Assembly: GCA_028679495.1 (NCBI GenBank)
Contig: JAJRBK010000244.1
Coordinates: 1 to 5,756, forward strand
Direction: 5' to 3'
Length of the DNA stretch: 5,756 bases
Source of the DNA: Methanobacteriota archaeon
GTDB lineage: Archaea; Halobacteriota; Bog-38; Methanoflorentales; Methanoflorentaceae
In this document: positions 1-5,756 of the stretch, one piece after another
Layout of the letters: each line of letters opens with the position of its first letter
Numbering within the stretch: the first letter of the stretch is position 1
Program-made: the position numbers and the translations under genes
The notes under the pieces: model-generated
The model's input: only the letters and a program-made list of their open reading frames with translations
Told to the model about the DNA's origin: nothing
The model's database searches: none

Positions 1-1071
1 CGCCCTGAGGTAACCGCCAGGCGCGCCGTAGAGGCCTGAAACGGCCACCTCCAGCTCAGGCTCACCCCGTGGATACAGGCGCCAATCCGCGAGGCTGGAA
101 TCTATGTCCGTCGCTTTCAACGCGGGCGAAACCCCTCCCGCGGCCCCCAACAGATGGCGGGCGGTCGCCGCCGCCGTATCCCCGTTGGGCAGGTTGACCA
201 GGAACGCCGTCGCACCCTCCAGTCCGGAGTGTCCACGAAACTTGGCGTCGTGCGTCAGGACCAGTTGCGGCCAGGAATCAACGGCCTGCTTCACCCATGA
301 CTCCGCCGGAGGTTTCGATTGTTTGGCGTTCACCAGCGGCGTGAAGAACAATGCCCCACCCAGGCCCGCCAGCACTGCCACGCATGCGCCCGCTTTCACG
401 AACAGTCCCGTGTTCCACTCAATGTTATGCTGGTCCATCAACACCTTGAAGCCCGCCACCAGGAAATAGAGCGCCACGCCATGAATGATCAGGCTAATCC
501 AATCCTGCACCAGCAGCGGCAGCAGGGCGTCCCCGGCATAAACGAGCATCCCGACCGCGTAGGGCCAGAAACGACTCTTCCAGCCGGCGACGCCGAAGTA
601 GAAGAACAACCCGCAGGCAATCAGGTTGAGCGAAAACGCCACCCACGGGCCGGAACCGCCAAAGGCCGACCCGATGCCGCCCACCAGGTAGCAGGTGCTC
701 AGGCCGAGCGCAAAGCCCCACGCGCTGCCCATCACGGCGGCCATCGAGTTAATAGTGGACAGAGCCGCAATCCAGAAGAACCACCCCGCCCCCTTGCGCA
801 CTTCCTTGGCATAAGCGAACGCCTCAGCCTCTTGCGTCAGCGCGTCCGGTCCACTCTTAGCGTCATAAGGCGTGGTCACCACATCCTTGGCCCCGAGCTC
901 GGGGAAATCCGCCGCGGTGGACCAATGCGCAGCATCACTGCGCCGGACGAAAGTCGAGCCCGTCACGGCACCCGAACTCAAACGACGCTTCATTTCCGCA
1001 AGCGAGAGGGGGCCTTCCTCCCGGCCTTCCAGACCAGAGACGAAGTATGTATAGGCAGGTCCAGTTTTCAT
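1..1071 (-). CDS. GYF_2-domain multi-pass membrane protein, possibly with a C-terminal trypsin-like domain (3' end beyond the window)
   Basis: The frame opens with ATG at 1071-1069 and stays open for 357 codons to the window edge, so the C-terminus is missing. Residues 7-60 fit the GYF_2 (DUF4339) pattern: an aromatic YTYF start, GPLSLAEMKRRL, a following SGAVTGSTFVRR, and a W at residue 50. In this family the domain is usually a small cytoplasmic protein-interaction module at the N-terminus of membrane proteins. Residues 95-247 hold about five hydrophobic segments (roughly 95-134, 141-160, 166-185, 190-211, 225-247). After these, residues 258-357 are soluble and begin with GATAFLVNLPNGDTAAATARHLLG. 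The AFLV strand followed by TARH (His306) resembles the first strand and catalytic-His motif of trypsin-like serine proteases, but Asp and Ser positions lie outside the window, so protease activity is only an inference. No Shine-Dalgarno sequence is evident upstream. The gene lies 578 nt downstream of the kinase stop in the same orientation, so co-transcription is not supported. Reading frame confidence is high, GYF_2 good, protease idea weak. Confidence 0.85.
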   Translation of the reverse strand, partial: MKTGPAYTYFVSGLEGREEGPLSLAEMKRRLSSGAVTGSTFVRRSDAAHWSTAADFPELGAKDVVTTPYDAKSGPDALTQEAEAFAYAKEVRKGAGWFFWIAALSTINSMAAVMGSAWGFALGLSTCYLVGGIGSAFGGSGPWVAFSLNLIACGLFFYFGVAGWKSRFWPYAVGMLVYAGDALLPLLVQDWISLIIHGVALYFLVAGFKVLMDQHNIEWNTGLFVKAGACVAVLAGLGGALFFTPLVNAKQSKPPAESWVKQAVDSWPQLVLTHDAKFRGHSGLEGATAFLVNLPNGDTAAATARHLLGAAGGVSPALKATDIDSSLADWRLYPRGEPELEVAVSGLYGAPGGYLRA

Positions 1072-1144
1072 AATTGACAAAGGGCTGCAACCGGCAAATT
1101 CAGGGGGCTGGGATGGAAGACGCCACCCTCGCCTCGCTACTTCC

Positions 1145-1207
1145 AAATCACGCACATAAAATCATTAACTATGACAGCTTGCGGGTCTTTGCCCGCGTGA
1201 TGCGTGA
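1145..1207 (-). promoter_or_regulatory. Candidate upstream regulatory patch for the GYF_2 gene
   Basis: Between 74 and 136 nt upstream of the GYF_2 start codon lie three copies of a GCGTGA-type element. One is TCACGCA at 1148-1154 (read on the plus strand). The other two are in the opposite sense, GCGTGA at 1195-1200 and TGCGTGA at 1201-1207, in direct tandem with a 7-bp period. Between them are an AT-rich stretch (about 1155-1175) and a stem-loop with 5-bp arms GCGGG/CCCGC at 1181-1185 and 1192-1196. The arrangement could be an operator cluster, but it was found by eye in a single sequence and may be chance. Confidence 0.2.
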
Positions 1208-1323
1208 GGATTCGGAAGGGTGCCGGTCAATGAGGTTTTGCGCTCTTTCCAGTGCAAAAGGGCTCCGGGTAAAACCTCCCTCGGCCTGAATGTTTCACAC
1301 TTCGCACTATTCGCCGACAGGGT

Positions 1324-1392
1324 GTAGCCGCCGACGTCAGTCGGCGCATTCTTTTCGCCGCGAAGATGGCGCCGACTGACGTCGGCGGCTAC
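1324..1392. repeat. Perfect 24-bp inverted repeat with 21-nt centre; REP/REPIN-like palindrome
   Basis: The left arm 1324-1347 and right arm 1369-1392 are exact reverse complements over 24 bp, with a 21-nt spacer at 1348-1368. Each arm also contains its own palindrome: CGCCGAC and GTCGGCG separated by 4 nt (1329-1335/1340-1346 on the left, 1370-1376/1381-1387 on the right). The spacer has a further short stem TTCG-CCG-CGAA at 1354-1364. The DNA or RNA can therefore form one long cruciform or two tandem small hairpins. Two palindromic units in inverted orientation around a short centre is the layout of REPIN elements mobilised by RAYT transposases in other bacteria. Assignment to that class is an inference, because copy number in the genome is unknown. 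There is no T-run on either side, so a rho-independent terminator is unlikely. The element sits about 260 nt past the kinase stop and about 250 nt before the GYF_2 start. Confidence 0.85.
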
Positions 1393-1649
1393 GCGGGTGT
1401 GAATTGTCGGGGTTAGCAGCGCCACGTTATATGGAAGGCACGGCCGAGGACACGCTCCAACCTCCGTCAGGAGAGCGGCATGTTCGGGGTTTAATGCCCG
1501 GCCATGAACGTGCAAGTAGCCGGTAACTTCGAGCTCGGTCAGCTGAAGTACTATGTTCCGCCCCCTCAGCGACCCCTCAAAGGGAGATTGCCTTTAACAA
1601 CAGAGCTTCGGATCGCGGCGCTCGCAGTGCCGGATTGCTTTGGCGATTA

Positions 1650-4600
1650 TCAAGGCAGGAGTTGCGCAGCCGATGGATCCCCGTGGATCGCCGCGCCGGA
1701 AGGCTGAACACTCTGCGCGGTTTCCGTCTCCAGAAACTTGAGCCGTGCCGATGGAATGGCCGCCTGCAACCGCAGCAGATCGGCTTGAGCAATCCTGCTT
1801 CCCTGCAAATGAATCAATTCGAGCGAGGTCAATCTGCTCAACGCATCCGCGCCTGCGGGCGAAATCTCGTTATCCTTGAGGCGAAGTTGCCGGAGATTCA
1901 GCAAGTCGCGCAGCTCGGCGAGCCCGTCGCCATGCACGCGCGTTCCGCTCAGATCGAGCACCTCCAAATTCGAGAGGCGCTTGAGTTCCGCAAGGCCCTT
2001 GTCGGTTATGCGCGAACGTCCCACGTCCAGATGTTTCAGCGCCGGGAGTCTCGAGACATGGGCAAGTCCGTCATCGCCAATGCCGGTGCGGAATTGGTTC
2101 GTCCGGCCTTGATCGCGCAGCACTAGCCATTCCAGAGACTTCAACTCATAGAGAACCGCGTAACCCGCATCCGTTGCCTGAACATTCTTGATGCACAATC
2201 GCCTGAGCCTGGCCAGGTTTGCCAGATGCGCCATGCCTTTGTCCGTTATGGGCGAGCCTTGAATCCACAGTTCTTCCAGTTCCGGGAAATTCTTCAAATG
2301 CGCGAGGTGCTCATCCCGGACTGCGGGCGGGAGCATCAGCGTCTTCAGGGAGGGCAAACGCCGCAGGAATTGCAGCGAATCGCCCGTCGCTCTTGTCCGC
2401 GTCAGGGCGAGCGTCTTGAGCGAAGGCAATCCGTCGAGGAGTTTGATGCCTTCGTCCGTGAGGTTGTTTGGAAGCAGTAGTTCCTCAAGTGACTTCAAAC
2501 CGGCAAGCTGTGTCACGCCCGCATCCGTCACCGCGGTCTTTTCCAGGTCCAGATGGCGCAACGCAGGAAAACGCCGGAGCGCCGGCAGACCCGCGTCTGT
2601 GACGCGCGTTGCTTTCAAGCTAAGCCGTTCGAGCATTGGCAGCACAGGAGAATCTTCCAGCGCCTGATCGTCTGTTCCGGTGCCGCACAGATAGAGCGCG
2701 ACAAGATTCGTCAGCATTCCCAAATGGGCGAGGCCGGAACCGGTGATGGCGGTTTGCATAACGCTGATCTCTTTCAGCGAACTTATTCGTCCGAGCTTTG
2801 CCAGTCCTTCGTCCGTGACGCCTGTGTAATCAAGCAACAGATGTTCCAAGGCTGCGAAACGGGAAATCGTCTCAAGAGACCGGTCGGTGACCTTCGCGCC
2901 TTGAAGATGCAGGTCAAGCAGGTTGGTGAGATCAGCGCAATGCGCGATGCCTTCGTCCGTCAGTTGATTCACGGTAGCGTGAAGCGCGGTCAGGCCGGTG
3001 AGCCGGCCAATGTGTTTCAACCCGTGGTCGTCCGCCCGGCCAGTCTCAAACCGCACAGCCTTGAGATCGTTCGGCGCAAGGGAGGCGAGCGGAGATAAAT
3101 CCTTGGCACCCTCGGGCGAGACGTCCAATCTTACGTGGTGGCCGGAAGGCACCGCAGCCTTGCCTCGCGCCGGAGCAAACTCCGTCCAGTCCTCCCAGGA
3201 CATCGGATAATTCCACGAAGCATTCGCGTCCCGGGTATACAACGTGCCCAGCGAACGGTCTGCCGGGAAATACAAAAGACGAGGTGAATCAGTGAGGTAT
3301 TTCACCGCTGTGGGGTTTGTCGCTTCCACCAGCCGGTAGCGGACTTTCACACTGCGTGGCGTTGTACTTTGCCCAGCCCACTGCATGATACCCAAAGTGT
3401 TACTGCGCGTGCGAAATGCCTTCAGACGGTCGAACTGATCGTGAAAACCGCGGCCCTGGCTGGCTGCTGGCACCGCGGGCCGTGCCTGGTCCAACGTATC
3501 CCAACGGGCAAATACATTCGTCACCATTGTGGACGTCGCCTGCTGCCATTCCGCGGCTTCGGGAATGAAGTCCTCTTGCATTCTCAGATTCATGCTGCTC
3601 CAGGTTTCACCCGCGAAATGGATCAACACATCCATACGGTTTGCCAGGATCCATTGCTCCAGGCCTGGGGTCATCTCGACGAAGCCGAGACCCTGATTCG
3701 AGCGCATCACCAGTGTGAACGGCGCCGGCAGCGAACGGCCGGTCTCCAGATCGAAGAAAACAAACCCTTGCTCATCCGCCTCCTCCCGATGGATGACTCG
3801 TTGCACCACGGGGCCGAAGCCGCTACCATCCGGCCGGAAGGACGATGCCGCACCGCCGGTCGCGGCTATCTGAAACTCGATCGCGCTCACCTCACCGTCG
3901 CCTCGGCCGCGCCATTGCCCGGGGCCATCCGGCACGAGATGAAACGCACCTTGGATGGGTATGGCGGCATTTCTGCCGCCGCTCTCCGCCATCCTCCTCA
4001 AGCCAACGAAATGCCAGATGGCCTCGGAGGTGTCGGGCACGAGGTCAATTCGCGCCGTGGCCCACCGGAGGTGCGCAGCGTGCAGGCGCTCGACGATTTG
4101 TTGTAGGACAGGGACGGGGCAGAGAGCGTCGCACCGTTCAGGCACTGTAATAGAGAGTTCCAGTGCAAGTCTGACCGCGCCACCCAACATCACCGCAGCC
4201 ACAGCGCCGAGTGCGAGTTTTACCGACCGGCGCACGGCCCTCGGTTGAGCTTTGACTTGGCGACTGGTTTCCTCCATCGCGGGTCCGGTGGAAATCGGTC
4301 CGGTCTTCGCCAAACCGGTGGCGGCCATCGTCTCCAGGTCCGTCTTCAGGACGCTGGCTTGCTGGTAACGCAGTTCCGGTTCCTTCTCCAGCGCCCGCAA
4401 GACAATCTCGTCGAGCCGCACGTCAATCTGAACTTTCTTGGATGGCGGCACAACTGCGCCCGCAGGCGCTTCGCCGGTCAGCATTTCGTAAAGGACGGCG
4501 CCCAGCGAGAAGATGTCCGCGCGATGATCCACACGTTCGGGGTGTTGGACCTGTTCCGGCGCCATGTAACGTGGCGTGCCCATGACGGTGCGCGTTTCAC

Positions 4601-5288
4601 TGGCGGCGCTGCCATTGTGCGCCAGAATTTTTGCGATGCCAAAGTCGGCAATCTTGATCCGGCCCTCTCTGTCGAGCAGCAGATTCTCGGGTTTGATGTC
4701 GCGGTGCACTACGCCCCGGTCGTGGGCGTATTGAAGCGCATCGCAGACGGGCGGCACAACGGCCAACGCTTCCTCCGGTGAAAGCTTCCCATCCTGAAGC
4801 AATCGGCGGAGATTCACGCCATCCACAAATTCCATGACCAGGTAGAACATCCCCCCTGCTACGCCAAAGTCGTGGACGGTAATAATGTTCGGATGATTCA
4901 GCCTGGCAAGCGTCTCAGCTTCCGTCGCAAATCGCCGGGCGAACGCTGCGTCCTTCTCCCGCTCCGGCGCCAGAATCTTCAAAGCCACGACGCGATTGAG
5001 CGATTTCTGCCGCGCTTTGTACACCACACCCATGCCACCCCGGCCAAGGCATTGCAGAATCTCGAACTGCGGAAAAAACTTCGCGACTTCCTCCGGCGTT
5101 GGCGGTGATTTCGGAGTTGAGGCCTTTTGTGCGCCAATCGGCTCAGCCGCTTCACCGGTCAACTCAGTGCGGGCGGCCATATTCATTGCCATCAGGCAGC
5201 GCGGACAAAGGCCGCCAACCAGTTCTCCTGTTACAAATTCACCGCATTTCGGACAACGAGCCGGATTGCTTGCATTATTGCTCATCAT
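1650..5288 (-). CDS. Receptor-like Ser/Thr protein kinase with zinc ribbon, one membrane segment and leucine-rich-repeat ectodomain
   Basis: Numbering from ATG at 5288 gives 1212 residues. Residues 12-31 hold CPKC and CPRC (C12, C15, C28, C31), a zinc-ribbon-like knuckle. Residues about 75-320 are a Hanks-type (PknB-like) kinase with every key element: glycine loop GRGGMG (82-87), VALK lysine K104, alpha-C glutamate E123, HRDIKPEN (195-202), DFG (215-217), APE (243-245) and DIFSLG (258-263). Activation-loop S/T residues at 227-238 are candidate phosphosites. A hydrophobic stretch at about 357-378 is the likely single membrane segment, marginal because it holds an Arg and a Glu. It is followed closely by C386 and C390. 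Residues 379-728 are not recognised. Residues 764-1178 are 17 leucine-rich repeats of the LxxLxLxxTxVTDxGL type. The predicted topology puts the kinase in the cytoplasm and the repeats outside, where they probably bind a ligand. The sigma factor gene ends 59 nt upstream, implying an operon. ATG 5285 is an equally possible start. Confidence 0.93.
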   Translation of the reverse strand: MMSNNASNPARCPKCGEFVTGELVGGLCPRCLMAMNMAARTELTGEAAEPIGAQKASTPKSPPTPEEVAKFFPQFEILQCLGRGGMGVVYKARQKSLNRVVALKILAPEREKDAAFARRFATEAETLARLNHPNIITVHDFGVAGGMFYLVMEFVDGVNLRRLLQDGKLSPEEALAVVPPVCDALQYAHDRGVVHRDIKPENLLLDREGRIKIADFGIAKILAHNGSAASETRTVMGTPRYMAPEQVQHPERVDHRADIFSLGAVLYEMLTGEAPAGAVVPPSKKVQIDVRLDEIVLRALEKEPELRYQQASVLKTDLETMAATGLAKTGPISTGPAMEETSRQVKAQPRAVRRSVKLALGAVAAVMLGGAVRLALELSITVPERCDALCPVPVLQQIVERLHAAHLRWATARIDLVPDTSEAIWHFVGLRRMAESGGRNAAIPIQGAFHLVPDGPGQWRGRGDGEVSAIEFQIAATGGAASSFRPDGSGFGPVVQRVIHREEADEQGFVFFDLETGRSLPAPFTLVMRSNQGLGFVEMTPGLEQWILANRMDVLIHFAGETWSSMNLRMQEDFIPEAAEWQQATSTMVTNVFARWDTLDQARPAVPAASQGRGFHDQFDRLKAFRTRSNTLGIMQWAGQSTTPRSVKVRYRLVEATNPTAVKYLTDSPRLLYFPADRSLGTLYTRDANASWNYPMSWEDWTEFAPARGKAAVPSGHHVRLDVSPEGAKDLSPLASLAPNDLKAVRFETGRADDHGLKHIGRLTGLTALHATVNQLTDEGIAHCADLTNLLDLHLQGAKVTDRSLETISRFAALEHLLLDYTGVTDEGLAKLGRISSLKEISVMQTAITGSGLAHLGMLTNLVALYLCGTGTDDQALEDSPVLPMLERLSLKATRVTDAGLPALRRFPALRHLDLEKTAVTDAGVTQLAGLKSLEELLLPNNLTDEGIKLLDGLPSLKTLALTRTRATGDSLQFLRRLPSLKTLMLPPAVRDEHLAHLKNFPELEELWIQGSPITDKGMAHLANLARLRRLCIKNVQATDAGYAVLYELKSLEWLVLRDQGRTNQFRTGIGDDGLAHVSRLPALKHLDVGRSRITDKGLAELKRLSNLEVLDLSGTRVHGDGLAELRDLLNLRQLRLKDNEISPAGADALSRLTSLELIHLQGSRIAQADLLRLQAAIPSARLKFLETETAQSVQPSGAAIHGDPSAAQLLP
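1755..2999 (-). repeat. Coding tract of 17 leucine-rich repeats (about 72-nt period)
   Basis: This is the part of the kinase gene encoding residues 764-1178. Seventeen consecutive units follow the pattern xxLxxLxLxxTxVTDxGLxxLxxL, mostly 24 residues long. Units 8 (starting KSLEELLLP) and 10 (starting PSLKTLMLP) have 23 residues, unit 13 has 32 and the last has 25. A degenerate unit at about 729-755 looks like an N-terminal cap and residues 1179-1190 like a C-terminal cap. The TDxGL signature places them with the LRR_6/cysteine-containing-like, RNI-type repeats that form a curved binding surface. Units are clearly diverged, so this is an old array and not a recent tandem expansion. Confidence 0.85.
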
Positions 5289-5347
5289 CTGATGCTTTCG
5301 ATTTTTTCCTCGTTTGTTACACGGGAAAAAACAAAATCTGCCGCCTT
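5289..5347 (-). other. Short gap between sigma factor and kinase genes
   Basis: The 59 nt contain no terminator-like stem and no clear promoter, which supports read-through from the sigma factor gene. A GAGGA purine run (5307-5311) lies 18 nt before the ATG at 5288, farther than a usual ribosome binding site; a weaker GAAAG sits closer, at 5295-5299. The kinase frame is open through the whole gap up to a TTG at 5351-5349. That TTG overlaps the sigma factor stop codon as TTGA, so a coupled TTG start adding 21 basic residues cannot be excluded, though it is less likely than ATG. Confidence 0.5.
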
Positions 5348-5756
5348 TCAACCCACCAGGACGGCAAGCAGGTGGCGCATCTCGTTGTCAATGTCTTCAG
5401 GCCGAGCCACGGTTTGGGCTACCTGCTCGCGGAACAGCTCGCGGTACCGCTTGCGGAACCGGTGCACCGCCACGCGGGCTGCGCTTTCATCCCGATTCAG
5501 CCGAGCCGCCAACTCTGCGTAAGGAATCCCGCCGCGTTCGGCAGTCAGGTAGGGCTTCAATGTTTCGAACTCGGCGATCTTGCCCGCAGAAGCGAACTCC
5601 TCTTCCAGCCGTTTGAACGTAGCGTCCAACAGCATGAGAGCGCAGCGGCGCTCGAAGAGTTTGTCCGGAGAAGATTCGCTGCTCTGCTCGACCGAGTAGA
5701 GTTGTTCGGCCAATTGCGTGTCGAACGGAAGGGCGTGCTGACCACCGCCGCGCTTC
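5348..5756 (-). CDS. ECF-like RNA polymerase sigma factor, C-terminal part (5' end beyond the window)
   Basis: The stop codon TGA is at 5350-5348 and the frame is open to the window edge, giving 135 visible residues that begin KRGGGQHALPFDTQ; the true start and region 2 lie outside. The visible part has a helical linker (LFERRCALMLLDATFKRLEE, about residues 33-52), then a sigma region 4 helix-turn-helix at about 77-111. Within it, IPYAELAARLNRDESAARVA is the turn and recognition helix that would contact the -35 element, and VHRFRKRYRELFR is a basic continuation. A further tail of about 24 residues follows. From memory, very similar sigma factors directly precede Ser/Thr kinase genes in Verrucomicrobiota and Planctomycetota. 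It would direct transcription of a dedicated regulon. No anti-sigma gene is visible here, and the adjacent kinase may take that control role. Its promoter is outside the window. Confidence 0.9.
   Translation of the reverse strand, partial: KRGGGQHALPFDTQLAEQLYSVEQSSESSPDKLFERRCALMLLDATFKRLEEEFASAGKIAEFETLKPYLTAERGGIPYAELAARLNRDESAARVAVHRFRKRYRELFREQVAQTVARPEDIDNEMRHLLAVLVG

Larger units (their letters stand above)
1072..1649. other. Intergenic region without a supported gene
   Basis: This 578-nt stretch separates the kinase stop codon from the start of the GYF_2 membrane protein. Open frames here are short, start with TTG or cross into neighbouring genes, and none has recognisable protein character. 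The region holds the large inverted repeat at 1324-1392, a small stem-loop at 1181-1196 and an AT-rich patch around 1145-1175. The AT-rich patch is the only plausible place for a minus-strand promoter serving the GYF_2 gene, but I cannot pick convincing -35 and -10 boxes. Between 1411 and 1649 I see only a short direct repeat of CCCCTCA (1562-1568 and 1573-1579), and no GC stem followed by a T-run that would mark the end of the kinase transcript. Confidence 0.7.

Noticed and set aside
494..721. Minus-strand open frame of 75 codons
   Set aside because: It is a shifted frame within the GYF_2 membrane protein and is Arg-rich and featureless.
319..1077. Long plus-strand open frame opposite the GYF_2 gene
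   Set aside because: It is rich in Arg, His, Gln and Pro, as expected for the antisense of a GC-rich gene, and the minus strand here carries a recognisable domain with continuous membrane segments.
1324..1392. Inverted repeat read as a rho-independent terminator for the kinase transcript
   Set aside because: No T-run follows on either strand, the stem is far longer than usual, and it is about 260 nt past the stop codon. Transcript termination there remains possible but is not shown.
1294..1410. Additional outer pairings around the hairpin (TTCACAC 1294-1300 with GTGTGAA 1397-1403; CCGACA 1314-1319 with TGTCGG 1405-1410)
   Set aside because: The two pairings cross each other and are only 6-7 bp, so they cannot both extend the stem and may be chance.
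1165..1515. Minus-strand open frame of 116 codons crossing the inverted repeat
   Set aside because: It begins with TTG, has no ribosome binding site, and its middle is simply the translation of the palindrome. The rest has no protein-like pattern.
1755..2999. 72-nt periodicity considered as a possible repeat array such as CRISPR or tandem DNA repeat
   Set aside because: The periodicity is at protein level (leucine-rich repeats). The nucleotide units are diverged and have no identical repeats with spacers.
3369..4106. Plus-strand open frame of 245 codons inside the kinase gene
   Set aside because: It is antisense to a continuous, domain-supported coding region and has no recognisable motif. 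The same applies to the plus-strand frames at 1635-2126, 2553-3098 and 4245-4781.

Overview
The window reads as bacterial chromosome from the Verrucomicrobiota, most likely a Pedosphaera-like (subdivision 3) lineage. The basis is family resemblance recalled from memory and not a database search: a sigma factor of the type that precedes Ser/Thr kinases in these genomes, a zinc-ribbon/PASTA-less kinase with a large leucine-rich-repeat ectodomain, and a GYF_2-domain membrane protein. Base composition looks moderately GC-rich by eye. All three genes lie on the minus strand, so the window is best read from right to left.

Right edge (5348-5756): the C-terminal 135 residues of a sigma-70-family (ECF-like) RNA polymerase sigma factor, with its region 4 helix-turn-helix intact and its N-terminus beyond the window. 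After a 59-nt gap comes the main gene (1650-5288), a 1212-residue receptor-like Ser/Thr kinase. It has an N-terminal CxxC...CxxC zinc-ribbon-like knuckle, a complete Hanks-type kinase domain, one membrane segment, an unrecognised region of about 350 residues, and 17 leucine-rich repeats of about 24 residues. The tight tandem arrangement suggests one transcription unit in which a sensed extracytoplasmic signal could act, through the kinase, on the sigma factor or on shared targets.

Centre-left (1072-1649): 578 nt without a convincing gene. Its main content is a perfect inverted repeat with 24-bp arms and a 21-nt centre (1324-1392). Each arm is itself a small hairpin, which is the organisation of REP/REPIN-type dispersed repeats. 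Closer to the next gene are an AT-rich patch, a small stem-loop and three GCGTGA-type hexamers that may be regulatory.

Left edge (1-1071): a 357-residue N-terminal part of an open reading frame that runs out of the window. It has a GYF_2 domain, about five membrane segments, and then the beginning of a soluble domain whose first motif resembles the catalytic-histidine segment of trypsin-like proteases. I see no tRNA, rRNA, CRISPR array, insertion sequence or clear rho-independent terminator.
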